NCBI RefSeq assembly: GCF_029269745.1
Contig: NZ_JARJHT010000001.1
Coordinates: 1,302,001 to 1,366,000, forward strand
Source of the DNA: Polluticoccus soli
GTDB lineage: Bacteria; Bacteroidota; Bacteroidia; Chitinophagales; Chitinophagaceae
DNA: 64,000 bases
Reading direction: 5' to 3'
The notes under the pieces are model-generated. The model made no database searches and had not been told where the DNA came from. It saw only the letters and a list, made by a program, of their open reading frames with translations. Position 1 is the stretch's first letter. Every line of letters begins with the position of its first letter. This document shows positions 8,487 through 18,400 of the stretch, one piece after another. Made by a program: the position numbers and the translations under genes.

Positions 8487-10412
8487 GTGAAAGGAAAATT
8501 ACTCATTGCAGCGCTTGCTGCTCTGGCAGCCGGCAATAGCGCTAATGCTCAGGCCTGGTCTGAAAACTTCAACAGCGGTTTCCCCTCAGGTTGGAAACTG
8601 TACAATGTTGATGGTAAAACCCCTAGTTCAACGACCTCGTTCGTGACTGATGCATGGGTGCTGCGCGTAAAGTCGGATAGCCAGGGTAATCCCATTGTTG
8701 GCGACTCTACGATCGTATCTACTTCATGGTACAGTCCTAGTGGTACTGCTAACGATTATGTGGTAACACATTCGTTCACCGTTAGCGCCAATATGGCCAT
8801 CAAATGGGATGAGAAAGCTTCTAACGCAAATTTTCCTGATGGTTACGAAGTGCTTGTGTCAACTACCGGTGACCAGGTAGCCGATTTCACCAACGTTATC
8901 TATACTACTTCAGGTGCTGCAGCAAATGCGTTCACTACACGCTATGCAAGCCTCGCCGCTTTTAACGGTCAAACCGTTTACGTTGCCTTCCGCAACAACT
9001 CTAACGATAAAGAATTGCTGTATATCGACAATATTGCCACATACACTCCGCCTGCTAACGACCTGGGACTGACAACGGTAACGCCGTCTGCGACTTCTCA
9101 GCAGCACTACGGCCTGGGCAATTCGAACATCAACCTTGGCGGTACTGTATTCAACTTCGGTAGCTCCGCTGTTACTGCTTACACTGTAAAGTACCAGCAA
9201 GGTGCTAACCCTGTTGTTTCTACAACCATTTCGTCTGTAAACATCCCGGCTTTTGGATCGGCTAACTTCAGCGTAAGCACACCATTTACCCTGCCATCGG
9301 CTTCTGGCGACTATCCCATCACTATGTGGGTAGAACTGGGCGGCGATGTTAATGCAACCAACGATACAAACGGTACTGTTGTTACATCGGTTGCATTCAT
9401 GCCTACTAAAAAGATCTTTATTGAAGAAGGTACGGGTACCTGGTGTGGCTGGTGTCCAAGGGGTGCTGTATATATGGACTCGCTGTGGAACAACTACCAA
9501 CAGGATGTGAGCCTGGTGGCAGTGCACAATGGCGACCCAATGGTGCTGTCTGGTTATGATGCATTTATGAGCACAAAGATCGGCGGTTACCCTTCTGTAC
9601 TTGTTGACCGTGTGGAAGAGATGGATCCTTCGGCGCTGATCACCGCTTATAATAACTATAAAGGCAACTTCGCATACGCCGATATCTCCCTGCAGTATGT
9701 GCCAAGCGCTGGCTTTAGCTTTGGTGTAAAAGCTAGTGTAAAGCCTGCTGCTGATCTTTCTGGCGACTATCGTCTTGCACTGGTGCTTACCGAGGACGAT
9801 GTACACGGCACAAGCACAACGTGGGCACAAGCCAACTACTATAGCGGCTATGCTCCTCTTTCAGGCGCTGGTCACGATTGGTATAGCGAGCCTAGTAAAG
9901 TACCTGCAGCAAAAATGGAATATGATTTCGTAGCCCGCCAGATCGTACCTTCTACCGACGGCGCTGCAGGCAGCCTGCCGGCAACTATGACTGCGAACAC
10001 GGTTTACGATTATACTTTCAATACTACTATCAGGGCAGATTACCATCGCGAAAAAATGCGTGCTATCGTAATCCTGATCCGCAACTCAGATGGCGTAGTT
10101 CTGAACAGCAACGTAATGAGCGTGCCAGTAGGTATTACAGATGTTGCTGCCGGTATCGAAGCATTCAGCATCTTCCCTAACCCTGCTGCTAACAACAGTA
10201 CACTGAGGTTTGGCCTGTCTGCAAGCGGTAAAGTAACTGTAGCTGTAACAGATGCTATGGGCCGCCTGGTAAAAACCATTGCTGACGAAACTATGTCTGC
10301 AGGTTCTCAAACCATCGACATCAACACAACTGATTTCGCTCCGGGCATTTACAACGTATCTGTTCAGACCGAAAAAGGTATGATGACGAAAAAACTGTCG
10401 GTTATCAAATAA
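8487..10412 (+). CDS. T9SS-secreted Omp28-like/thioredoxin-like protein
   Basis: Secreted protein of 641 residues. The signal peptide ends at about SANAQA. A beta-sandwich region resembling the choice-of-anchor J domain (NFNSGFPSGW onward) covers about 23-190, followed by a CARDB-like region to about 300. Next is an Omp28-related, thioredoxin-like domain with the redox motif WCGWC at 319-323 and GGYPSV near 370, which could supply the cis-proline. The last 85 or so residues are a type A T9SS sorting domain (FSIFPNPA, then GIYNVSV). It is therefore exported through the outer membrane and probably anchored or released at the surface. The start is a GTG. An ATG 5 nt upstream (8482) is out of frame and meets TGA after two codons, as though one base had been lost; see findings. 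Confidence 0.85.
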   Translation: MKGKLLIAALAALAAGNSANAQAWSENFNSGFPSGWKLYNVDGKTPSSTTSFVTDAWVLRVKSDSQGNPIVGDSTIVSTSWYSPSGTANDYVVTHSFTVSANMAIKWDEKASNANFPDGYEVLVSTTGDQVADFTNVIYTTSGAAANAFTTRYASLAAFNGQTVYVAFRNNSNDKELLYIDNIATYTPPANDLGLTTVTPSATSQQHYGLGNSNINLGGTVFNFGSSAVTAYTVKYQQGANPVVSTTISSVNIPAFGSANFSVSTPFTLPSASGDYPITMWVELGGDVNATNDTNGTVVTSVAFMPTKKIFIEEGTGTWCGWCPRGAVYMDSLWNNYQQDVSLVAVHNGDPMVLSGYDAFMSTKIGGYPSVLVDRVEEMDPSALITAYNNYKGNFAYADISLQYVPSAGFSFGVKASVKPAADLSGDYRLALVLTEDDVHGTSTTWAQANYYSGYAPLSGAGHDWYSEPSKVPAAKMEYDFVARQIVPSTDGAAGSLPATMTANTVYDYTFNTTIRADYHREKMRAIVILIRNSDGVVLNSNVMSVPVGITDVAAGIEAFSIFPNPAANNSTLRFGLSASGKVTVAVTDAMGRLVKTIADETMSAGSQTIDINTTDFAPGIYNVSVQTEKGMMTKKLSVIK

Positions 10413-10436
10413 TCTAAGTTTCCGAATAACGTAAAA

Positions 10437-10465
10437 GCCCCCCGCTGATAGCGGGGGGCTTTTTA
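10437..10465 (+). terminator. terminator of the T9SS cargo gene
   Basis: GC-rich stem of GCCCCCCGC against GCGGGGGGC with a short loop, then five T residues. The flanking A residues also allow use by the minus-strand gene ending at 10487. Confidence 0.9.
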
Positions 10466-10486
10466 TTTGATGCTTGTCAGAAGTGG

Positions 10487-10816
10487 CTATAGTTCAAAAT
10501 ATTCTATCACGCATTCTTTCAATACCTGTTCCTGTGCGGCGAGGCCTGTAGCTTCGACCGACTGCACTGGTGCGTAGTGCGGCCAGCCGTCTTCGTCGCG
10601 GCCGGTATATTCAAAATACCCGCGGCGGCTCAGCAGGCTGCACACTGCAACGTGCATCAGGTCCTGCTTCTGCTCTTTGGAGAATTTACGGCGCGGCAGG
10701 TTGCCGAATTCATTCACGCCTATCAGGAATAAGATACCTTCCATATCGGGCAGCTTGCCAAAGCGTTCCAGCATCAGTTCTTCCACCTTGGCCCAGCGTT
10801 GTTCAAAATTTTCCAT
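10487..10816 (-). CDS. conserved hypothetical protein, 109 aa
   Basis: Small soluble protein without signal peptide or membrane segment, rich in charged and aromatic residues (starts MENFEQRWAKVEELML, contains LPDMEGILFLIGVNEFG). It looks like a genuine conserved Bacteroidota family, but I cannot assign a function. It is divergent from the MoxR gene. A -7 box sits 7 nt upstream of its start codon. Confidence 0.7.
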   Translation of the reverse strand: MENFEQRWAKVEELMLERFGKLPDMEGILFLIGVNEFGNLPRRKFSKEQKQDLMHVAVCSLLSRRGYFEYTGRDEDGWPHYAPVQSVEATGLAAQEQVLKECVIEYFEL

Positions 10817-10823
10817 ACCGCTG

Positions 10824-10831
10824 CAAAACTA
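10824..10831 (-). promoter_or_regulatory. -7 promoter box of the 109-aa gene
   Basis: TAGTTTTG on the minus strand, 7 nt before the start codon at 10816, so the leader would be very short or absent. Confidence 0.45.
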
Positions 10832-10931
10832 CCTGAAATACACGGAGTTTGGTTTAACTCATTTTTAACAGCGGTTAAAAAACCATCTGCAATATTTTTG
10901 AGAAGTAATATATTGCTTTGTAATACTGTTT

Positions 10932-11939
10932 ATGGAACCTGTAACATCGAACGTTGACATCCGCGAACTGAATGAACGCATCCACCAGCAAAGCGCTTTT
11001 ATAGATCTGCTGACCATGGAGTTGAACAAGGCTGTGGTAGGCCAGAAACACATGGTAGAAAGGCTGATGATAGGCCTGCTGGCCAATGGCCACGTACTGC
11101 TGGAAGGTGTGCCCGGTCTTGCAAAGACCCTGGCCATCAAATCGCTGGCATCAGCTATTCACGCGCGTTTTGCCCGTATACAATTTACCCCCGACCTGCT
11201 ACCGGCCGACGTGCTGGGTACAATGGTATATAACCCGCAGGCACACGAGTTTGCTGTTCGCAAAGGGCCCATCTTCGCCAACTTTATTTTGGCCGATGAG
11301 ATCAACCGTGCCCCTGCAAAAGTGCAAAGCGCCCTGCTGGAAGCCATGCAGGAACGCCAGGTAACCATTGGTGATTCTACTTACAAACTGGAAGAACCTT
11401 TCCTGGTGCTGGCTACGCAAAACCCGATAGAGCAAGAAGGTACTTATGAACTGCCCGAAGCACAGGTGGACCGTTTTATGCTGAAGGTGGTGATCTCTTA
11501 TCCTAAAAAAGAAGAAGAGCGCCACATCATCCGCTACAACCTGAACCCGCAGGGCATGAGCAAGATCAACCCCGTAGTGAGCCCGGAAGATATTATGAAA
11601 GCACGTACGCTGGTACGCGAGGTGTATATGGACGAGAAGATCGAACAATACATTCTCGACATCGTATTTGCTACACGTTTCCCTGAAGAATACAAACTGA
11701 ATAAACTGAAACCGCTCATTAGCTACGGTGCTTCACCACGTGCCAGCATCAACCTGGCGTTGGCTGCAAAAGCATACGCCTTCATGAAACGCCGCGGTTA
11801 TGTAATACCTGAAGACGTACGCGCAATATGCCACGATGTAATGCGCCACCGTATCGGCATCACTTACGAGGCCGAAGCAGAGAACATCACCAGCGAACAA
11901 ATACTGAACGAGATCCTTAATGTAGTGGAAGTTCCATAG
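10932..11939 (+). CDS. MoxR-family AAA+ ATPase
   Basis: Cytosolic chaperone-like ATPase of 335 residues. Walker A is GVPGLAKT at 59-66 and Walker B is ILADE with D122 and E123. It also has the typical MoxR string TQNPIEQEGTYELPEAQ and a C-terminal lid domain. MoxR proteins usually act with von Willebrand factor A proteins and are followed by DUF58 and bat genes. Here none of these follows: a terminator comes 26 nt after the stop, so the gene stands alone. The partners must be elsewhere, or its job differs from the classical one. Confidence 0.9.
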   Translation: MEPVTSNVDIRELNERIHQQSAFIDLLTMELNKAVVGQKHMVERLMIGLLANGHVLLEGVPGLAKTLAIKSLASAIHARFARIQFTPDLLPADVLGTMVYNPQAHEFAVRKGPIFANFILADEINRAPAKVQSALLEAMQERQVTIGDSTYKLEEPFLVLATQNPIEQEGTYELPEAQVDRFMLKVVISYPKKEEERHIIRYNLNPQGMSKINPVVSPEDIMKARTLVREVYMDEKIEQYILDIVFATRFPEEYKLNKLKPLISYGASPRASINLALAAKAYAFMKRRGYVIPEDVRAICHDVMRHRIGITYEAEAENITSEQILNEILNVVEVP

Positions 11940-11965
11940 AGAACTTCGACGATTGATAAAGTAAA

Positions 11966-11990
11966 AGCCCGGTGTTTGCCGGGCTTTTTT
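11966..11990 (+). terminator. terminator of the MoxR gene
   Basis: Stem GCCCGG/CCGGGC-type hairpin (11967-11984) followed by six T residues. Confidence 0.85.
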
Positions 11991-12000
11991 AGCGTTATCT

Positions 12001-12035
12001 GGACACACCCCGCTCAAGAGGGGAAGAGAAAAGCT
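12001..12035. repeat. intergenic CTCAAGAGGGG repeat remnant
   Basis: This stretch holds ACACACCCCGCTCA followed by CAAGAGGGGAAGAGAA. Closely related blocks recur at 31669-31728 and, in rearranged form, at 40977-41072. It lies in a spacer and has no open reading frame of its own. Confidence 0.4.
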
Positions 12036-12058
12036 TCCGTCGGGATTATGCCAAAGAG

Positions 12059-12271
12059 TTAATAAATAAGATTAGGATCTGCCGCCCAAGCAATAAATAG
12101 CCAAGCCCAAAGAGCGACAACAATTAGAATAATACTGGAAAGGATTGTTACTACGCTACGCCGTCTTTTTCGTGACTCTATTCGAAATAAGCAAACGATA
12201 ATAGCGACAATGAGGATAGCTACTACAAGAGCGCTAAAAAGAAACAATATCCACAGAGCCATCATTACCAT
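12059..12271 (-). CDS. small two-helix membrane protein, 70 aa
   Basis: Seventy residues with two hydrophobic helices (about 4-29 and 43-62) joined by a strongly basic loop (RIESRKRRR), which by the positive-inside rule faces the cytoplasm. It starts 26 nt after the thyA stop codon on the same strand and could be the second gene of that operon. Met1 (12271) or Met4 (12262) may be the start. I know of no function; length, charge pattern and position make a real gene more likely than chance. Confidence 0.55.
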   Translation of the reverse strand: MVMMALWILFLFSALVVAILIVAIIVCLFRIESRKRRRSVVTILSSIILIVVALWAWLFIAWAADPNLIY

Positions 12272-12297
12272 TGCTCTTTTATTTTTAGATGCTGTCT

Positions 12298-13092
12298 TTA
12301 CACCGCCACCGGCGCTTTAATAGCAGGGTGGTGCTGGTAATTCTCCAGTGTAAAATCTTCGAACTTGAAAGAGAAGATATCTTTTACATCCGGGTTGATC
12401 TTCATGGTTGGCAGCTCGTATGGCGTGCGCGTGAGTTGCAGTTTTGCCTGATCGATGTGGTTGCTATACAGGTGTACATCACCAAAGGTGTGGATGAACT
12501 CACCGTATTGCAGTCCGCACACCTGCGCTATCATCATCGTGAGCAGTGCGTAAGATGCGATGTTGAACGGAACGCCTAAGAAAACATCAGCGCTGCGTTG
12601 GTACAGCTGGCAAGACAGTTTGCCATCGGCCACATAAAACTGGAACAGTGCATGGCAGGGCATCAGCTTCATCTTCGGCAGGTCAGCCACGTTCCATGCG
12701 CTAACGATCATACGGCGGCTGTCAGGATTCGTCTTTATTTGTTTGATGACATCGCTTATCTGGTCGTAAGTAGTACCATCAGCACCCGTCCAGCTCCTCC
12801 ACTGGTGGCCATATACAGGACCTAAATCGCCGTTAGCGTCTGCCCATTCATCCCATATGCTCACGCCATTTTCTTTCAAGTAAGCGATGTTGGTATCGCC
12901 CTGCAAAAACCAAAGCAGTTCGTGGATGATAGACTTCAGATGCAGCTTTTTGGTAGTAACCAGCGGGAAACCTTTTTGCAGGTCGAAACGCATCTGGTAG
13001 CCAAAACAGCTGATAGTACCTGTACCCGTGCGATCGCTTTTGGTAGCGCCGGTATCTAATATATGTTGGAGAAGGTCGAGATATGCTTGCAT
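12298..13092 (-). CDS. thyA: thymidylate synthase
   Basis: Methylates dUMP to dTMP using methylene-tetrahydrofolate. At 264 residues it has the same length as the E. coli enzyme. The catalytic cysteine is C146 in [10 protein letters not shown]. The downstream string [22 protein letters not shown] binds substrate, and RRMIVSAWN lies just before the active site. Its metabolic partner folA, which regenerates tetrahydrofolate, is in the same window at 30.6 kb but not in the same operon. A -7 box lies 74 nt upstream. Confidence 0.97.
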   Translation of the reverse strand: MQAYLDLLQHILDTGATKSDRTGTGTISCFGYQMRFDLQKGFPLVTTKKLHLKSIIHELLWFLQGDTNIAYLKENGVSIWDEWADANGDLGPVYGHQWRSWTGADGTTYDQISDVIKQIKTNPDSRRMIVSAWNVADLPKMKLMPCHALFQFYVADGKLSCQLYQRSADVFLGVPFNIASYALLTMMIAQVCGLQYGEFIHTFGDVHLYSNHIDQAKLQLTRTPYELPTMKINPDVKDIFSFKFEDFTLENYQHHPAIKAPVAV

Positions 13093-13166
13093 TACTAGTT
13101 CAGAAAGTGTGAAGCCTTATTATATTTTGAGACTAGCGTATCCCGCCCCGGTTCAAAATGACTAAA

Positions 13167-13174
13167 CAAAAGTA
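13167..13174 (-). promoter_or_regulatory. -7 promoter box of thyA
   Basis: TACTTTTG on the minus strand, giving a leader of about 70 nt. Confidence 0.45.
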
Positions 13175-13279
13175 ATCAAAGCATTGCTTTTTGCAGTCGT
13201 AACCAATATTGTTGGGGATAAAGCGTTAACAGTTTGGAAAATCAGTCGTAATTTGCGCCCTTATATTTATAAAAACCCA

Positions 13280-13999
13280 ATGAGCACTAAACTTTCTATC
13301 GTTATCCCGGCATATAATGAAGGCCGCACTATCCACTTCATCCTCGACAAGGTGAAGGCGGTGAAGCTGATCAACGGGATGGAAAAAGAGGTGATCATTG
13401 TAAACGACTGCTCGAAAGACAATACTGAAGAAGCTATCATGGCTTACAAGGCTGCTAACCCCGAGCTACCTATTACTTATTTTAAACATGAAGTAAACCA
13501 GGGTAAAGGCGCCGCGCTGCATACCGGTATCAGGATTGCCACCGGCGATTTTGTGATCATACAAGACGCCGACCTGGAATACGACCCGGAAGAGTACAAC
13601 CTGCTGCTGAAACCGCTGCTGGATGGCTTTGCCGACGTAGTATACGGCTCACGCTTTATGGGCGGCAACCCGCACCGCATCCTGTTCTTCTGGCACTCTA
13701 TAGGAAACAAGTGGCTCACTACCTTGTCTAACATGTTCACCAACCTGAACCTGACAGACATGGAAACATGTTATAAAGTATTCAAGCGTGAAATCGTTCA
13801 AAGCCTGAAGCTGGAAGAAAAACGTTTCGGTTTTGAACCTGAGGTAACAGCTAAGATATCAAGGATACCAAAGATCAGGATATACGAGATAGGCATCTCT
13901 TATTATGGCCGTACGTACGAAGAAGGGAAAAAAATTGGAGCTAAGGATGGTTTCAGGGCTATTTACTGTATCTTGAAGTATAACCTGTTCAAGAAATAA
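13280..13999 (+). CDS. family 2 glycosyltransferase (dolichyl-phosphate mannose synthase-like)
   Basis: Cytosolic GT-A fold transferase of 239 residues that probably moves a sugar from a nucleotide donor to a polyprenyl phosphate. It shows [14 protein letters not shown] at the N-terminus, VNDCSKDNT, and the DxD-like metal site QDADLEYDP. There is no C-terminal membrane extension, so it resembles the short DPM1 type. I chose the ATG at 13280 because the frame upstream of it is leader sequence without similarity to the family. Its stop codon overlaps the next gene's ATG by one base (TAATG), which indicates translational coupling. Confidence 0.88.
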   Translation: MSTKLSIVIPAYNEGRTIHFILDKVKAVKLINGMEKEVIIVNDCSKDNTEEAIMAYKAANPELPITYFKHEVNQGKGAALHTGIRIATGDFVIIQDADLEYDPEEYNLLLKPLLDGFADVVYGSRFMGGNPHRILFFWHSIGNKWLTTLSNMFTNLNLTDMETCYKVFKREIVQSLKLEEKRFGFEPEVTAKISRIPKIRIYEIGISYYGRTYEEGKKIGAKDGFRAIYCILKYNLFKK

Positions 14000-14511
14000 T
14001 GCCGGTCATCCTACCTGTAAAAGGCGTTTCGCCCCAGATACCTGAAGATTGTTTCGTGGCCCCCAACGCAACTATCGTTGGCGATGTGATCATGGGTAAC
14101 GAATGCAGCGTATGGTTCAACGCCGTTGTTCGTGGCGACGTGAACAGCATCCAGATGGGCAATAAGGTAAATATCCAGGATGGCGCCTGTATACACTGTA
14201 CCTACCAAAAAACAAGGGTAGTGATCGGTGACAATGTTTCCATTGGCCATAATGCTATTGTACACGGCTGCACGGTGGAAGACAACGTACTGATCGGCAT
14301 GGGTTCCATCGTGATGGATAACGTGCATATTGGCGCCAACAGTATCATTGCTGCGGGTGCAGTAGTGCTGGAAGGAACGCAGGTACCTGCAGGCAGCATC
14401 TTTGCAGGTGTTCCAGCCAAAAAAGTGAAGGATATCAGCCCTGAGCTACTAAAGGGCGAAGTGGAGCGCATAGCCAACAACTATGTGATGTACAGCTCCT
14501 GGTTCAAATAA
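13999..14511 (+). CDS. gamma-carbonic anhydrase family protein (left-handed beta-helix)
   Basis: Hexapeptide-repeat protein of 170 residues in the YrdA/PaaY/CaiE group, expected to be a trimer with zinc held between subunits. Repeats of the type [IV]GD[NH]V run through the chain. The candidate zinc histidines are in GACIHCTY, NVSIGHNAIVHGC and the region after it. The enzymatic activity of this subgroup is often unproven; some members are thioesterases. Second gene of a coupled pair with the glycosyltransferase. A simple link to phenylacetate (PaaY) is not supported, since paaE is 13 kb away. Confidence 0.85.
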   Translation: MPVILPVKGVSPQIPEDCFVAPNATIVGDVIMGNECSVWFNAVVRGDVNSIQMGNKVNIQDGACIHCTYQKTRVVIGDNVSIGHNAIVHGCTVEDNVLIGMGSIVMDNVHIGANSIIAAGAVVLEGTQVPAGSIFAGVPAKKVKDISPELLKGEVERIANNYVMYSSWFK

Positions 14512-14551
14512 CCTCCTTCTCATCTCCGTTTGACACAATTTTACCCCCCTA

Positions 14552-14582
14552 TTGCATATAAGAAATAGGAAATATAGATTTG
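14552..14582 (+). promoter_or_regulatory. promoter of the small barrel gene
   Basis: TTG (14552-14554), 20 nt, then TAGATTTG (14575-14582). This is the most complete -33/-7 Bacteroidota promoter in the window, 27 nt before the ATG at 14610. Confidence 0.7.
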
Positions 14583-14609
14583 TCCCGACTAATCAAACAC
14601 ACGATCAAT

Positions 14610-15353
14610 ATGAAAAAACTTTTCCTGGCTTTATTAGCTGTTGCATCTATCACTGCAGCTAACGCACAGAAGGGCTCTATACTGGTATTTGGTACCGCAT
14701 CTGTTGAAAACCGTAACGAGGAGCTTGCCGGCGATGAAACCGAATTCCGGTCCTGGCACATCCAGCCAGGTATCGGTTACCAGTTCCACGACAATATGAC
14801 CGCCGGTCTTGAGGGAGGGTACTCATATAGCGCCCGTGAAAGAGAATTTGGACCAGCTTCTGCGCTACCACTTTCACTCCTTGATGATCAAATGGAATGG
14901 AACATCGGCGCTTTCTACCGCTACACACATTATTTTAATCAAACATTCTCTGTATGGGGCCAGTTTGGTGTTGGTTACCTCAATGGCGATATAACCCGAG
15001 ACAGGATCGATACGGTTGGAAACATTGCCCGCGTTGCAACAACTGTGAACGACTACCATGGCTTCCGCGCTTATATTACACCTGCCTTCGCGATCAACGT
15101 GCACAATGGCTGGGCACTGAATTTCGGCTTCGGTGGTATCGAATATAGGAATGTTAATTTTGACGATTTCGCTGCCGGCGACATCATACCTGAGTCGGAA
15201 AGCAGGTTCAACCTGACCTTCGGCCAACAGTTGAATGTAGGTATCTCAAAAAACATAGGCTGTGGTTTCTGGAGCAAGAAAAAAGCTCCTAAAGAGCCGG
15301 GCATGGATACACGCGGCATGAAACAAGATCAGGAAGACGACGACGACGAATAG
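14610..15353 (+). CDS. outer-membrane beta-barrel protein (OmpW/OprF-like porin family)
   Basis: Predicted 8-stranded barrel of 247 residues. The signal peptide MKKLFLALLAVASITAANAQ is cleaved before KGS. Alternating strands include WHIQPGIGYQF, AGLEGGYSYS and WGQFGVGY. After a strand ending in GFW there is a short basic patch and an unusual acidic tail (EDDDDE) that would lie in the periplasm. Start chosen at 14610 because it opens the signal peptide and lies downstream of a good promoter. Function unknown; single-gene transcript with its own terminator. Confidence 0.8.
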   Translation: MKKLFLALLAVASITAANAQKGSILVFGTASVENRNEELAGDETEFRSWHIQPGIGYQFHDNMTAGLEGGYSYSAREREFGPASALPLSLLDDQMEWNIGAFYRYTHYFNQTFSVWGQFGVGYLNGDITRDRIDTVGNIARVATTVNDYHGFRAYITPAFAINVHNGWALNFGFGGIEYRNVNFDDFAAGDIIPESESRFNLTFGQQLNVGISKNIGCGFWSKKKAPKEPGMDTRGMKQDQEDDDDE

Positions 15354-15375
15354 TCTTCTCTACAAATAGTTGAAA

Positions 15376-15399
15376 AGCGGGGTTTTACCCCGCTTTTTT
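15376..15399 (+). terminator. terminator of the small barrel gene
   Basis: Stem AGCGGGG/CCCCGCT with a TTTTA-type loop, followed by seven T residues. Confidence 0.88.
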
Positions 15400-15437
15400 A
15401 TTGCCCTGACATGGGTGCAAGCTTACCTGCCATTTTG

Positions 15438-15445
15438 TACCTTTG
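15438..15445 (+). promoter_or_regulatory. -7 promoter box of icmF
   Basis: TACCTTTG, 48 nt before the ATG at 15494. No cobalamin riboswitch is visible in the leader. Confidence 0.5.
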
Positions 15446-15493
15446 CAGCCCGGAAAGCACTTATTCAGCTTTCTCTATTTTAAAAGATCTTAT

Positions 15494-18400
15494 ATGTCTT
15501 ATTCTCCCAAGCATAAAGTGCGCATTGTAACTGCGGCCTCCCTGTTCGACGGCCACGATGCTGCCATCAACATCATGCGTCGTATGATGCAGGCAAGCGG
15601 TGCTGAAGTGATACACCTGGGCCACGACCGTAGCGTGCAGGAAGTAGTGGATTGCGCCATACAGGAAGATGCCAATGCTATTGCCATCACCTCTTACCAG
15701 GGCGGCCACGTTGAGTACTTTAAATACATGTACGACCTACTGAAGGAGCGCAACTGCGGACACATAAAGATCTTTGGCGGTGGTGGTGGTGTGATATTGC
15801 CTACTGAGATAGAGGAACTGCACAATTATGGCATCACCCGCATCTACTCTCCCGACGATGGCCGCGCTATGGGCCTGCAGGGCATGATCGACGACCTGAT
15901 ACAAAGGAGCGACTTCCCGACCGGCAACCAGCTGAACGGCGAAGTAGGCCACCTGGTTGATAAAGAACCCAAATCAATAGCACGCCTGATATCCGCAGTG
16001 GAGAATTACCACGACCTGCCGGAAACGCAGGCCATGCTGAAGAAGATAACCGAGCAAGCTGCTAAGTCTAAAACACCCATACTGGGTATCACAGGTACCG
16101 GTGGTGCAGGTAAGAGCTCGCTGGTAGATGAGATAGTGCGCAGGTTCCTCCTTGACTTTAAGGACAAGAACATTGGTCTTATCTCTGTCGACCCGTCGAA
16201 ACGTAAAACAGGCGGTGCGCTGCTGGGCGACCGTATCCGTATGAATGCCATCCGCAACAGCAGGGTGTACATGCGTTCTATGGCTACCCGCCAAAGCAAC
16301 CTCGCGGTTTCAAAATACATTTTGGATGCAGTTAACATTCTGAAGGCTGCCAACTACGACCTGATCATCCTCGAAACGTCAGGTATCGGTCAGAGCGATA
16401 CGCAGATCACTGACTACTGCGACATGAGCATGTATGTGATGACTCCGGAATACGGTGCTGCCACACAGCTCGAGAAGATCGACATGCTGGACTTTGCTGA
16501 TATCGTTGTCATCAACAAATTCGACAAACGCGGCGCTATGGATGCCCTGCGCGACGTGAAGAAACAATTCCAGCGCAACCACAAACTGTTTGATAAGAAC
16601 CCGGATGATATGCCGGTGTTCGGCACCATCGCTTCACAGTTCAACGACCCCGGTACCAACACGATGTACAAATCGCTGATGGACCTCGTGGTATCAAAAA
16701 CAGGTGCTGCGCTGAATTCGAACTTCCACATCAGCAACGAGATGAGCGAGAAGATCTATATCATTCCGCCGGCTCGTACCCGTTACCTCAGCGAGATATC
16801 GGAGAACAACCGCAAGTACGACAAATGGGCTAAGGACCAGAGTGCCGTTGCTCAAAAGCTGTTTGGTATCAAGAAAACCATTGAAACCATTCAGGATACT
16901 AACGCTGACGATAAAGACAGGCTGGTAAAGACCCTGCAAGAAGTCTACAGCAAAACAGAAATGGAGCTGGACCCTAAGAACAAACACCTGCTGGAAAACT
17001 GGGATAAAAAGAAACACCTCTTTACAGACGAGTACTATGTTTTCAAAGTGCGCGATAAAGAGCTGAAGATAAAAACGCACACGGAATCACTCTCGCATAC
17101 ACAGATACCTAAAGTTGCTGTACCTAAGTTTGAAGCATGGGGCGAAATACTGTACTGGGCACTGAGCGAGAACTTCCCCGGCGAATTCCCTTATGCTGCG
17201 GGTATCTATCCATTCAAGCGCGAGGGCGAAGACCCGACGCGTATGTTTGCCGGTGAGGGTGGACCAGAGCGTACCAACAAACGCTTCCACTACGTATCGC
17301 TGGGTATGCCGGCTAAACGTTTGAGTACTGCGTTTGATAGCGTTACTCTTTACGGACAGGATCCTGACCACCGCCCGGATATTTATGGTAAAGTGGGCAA
17401 CTCGGGCGTAAGCATTTGCTGCCTCGACGATGCCAAGAAACTGTATAGCGGTTTCCACCTCGCAGATCCGAAAACATCGGTATCGATGACCATCAACGGT
17501 CCTGCACCTACCATTACTGCCTTCTTCATGAACGCAGCCATCGACCAGCAGTGCGAACTGTACATCAAAGCAAACGGACTGGAAGATGAAGTGAACAAAA
17601 AGATCGACGCGATATACAAAGAGAAAGGTTTGCCTCGTCCTACGTACAACCCATCAACGTTTGGTGGTGGCGCTATAGGCTCGCTGCCTGAAGGTAACGA
17701 TGGACTGGGTCTGATGCTGCTGGGTGTTACCGGCGACCAGGTGCTGCCTGCTGATGTGTACGCTAAGATCAAAGTTGATACACTGAAAGCCGTGCGCGGT
17801 ACCGTGCAGGCCGATATCCTGAAAGAAGACCAGGCGCAAAACACCTGCATCTTCTCTACAGAATTCTCGCTGCGTGTGATGGGTGATGTACAACAGTACT
17901 TTATCAACAACGGCGTGCGCAACTTCTATTCAGTATCTATCAGCGGTTACCACATTGCAGAAGCAGGTGCTAACCCGATATCACAGCTGGCATTCACGCT
18001 GTCTAACGGTTTCACGTTTGTAGAGTACTACCTGAGCCGCGGCATGAACATCGACGATTTTGCGCCGAACCTGTCGTTCTTCTTCAGCAATGGTGTAGAT
18101 CCTGAGTACAGTGTGATCGGTCGCGTAGCCCGCCGCATCTGGGCCAAGGCCATGAAAAATAAATATGGCGGTAACGAGCGCTCGCAGATGTTGAAATACC
18201 ACATCCAGACATCAGGCCGCTCACTGCACGCGCAGGAGATCGACTTCAACGATATACGTACTACGCTGCAGGCACTGTATGCGATATACGACAACTGTAA
18301 CTCGCTGCACACAAACGCTTACGATGAAGCGATCACTACGCCAACGGAAGAAAGCGTTCGTCGCGCGATGGCTATACAGCTCATCATCAATAGGGAGCTG

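Noticed and set aside
13999-14511. PaaY thioesterase linked to paaE
   Set aside because: The gene is 13 kb away in another operon with a glycosyltransferase; family resemblance alone cannot separate PaaY from other gamma-carbonic anhydrase-like proteins.
15443-15493. Cobalamin riboswitch upstream of icmF
   Set aside because: The short leader after the -7 box is about 50 nt and contains no B12 box or suitable structure.
15780-15795. GGTGGTGGTGGTG run as a phase-variable tract
   Set aside because: It encodes the glycine stretch of the B12-binding domain, which is conserved in the family, so length variation would not be tolerated.
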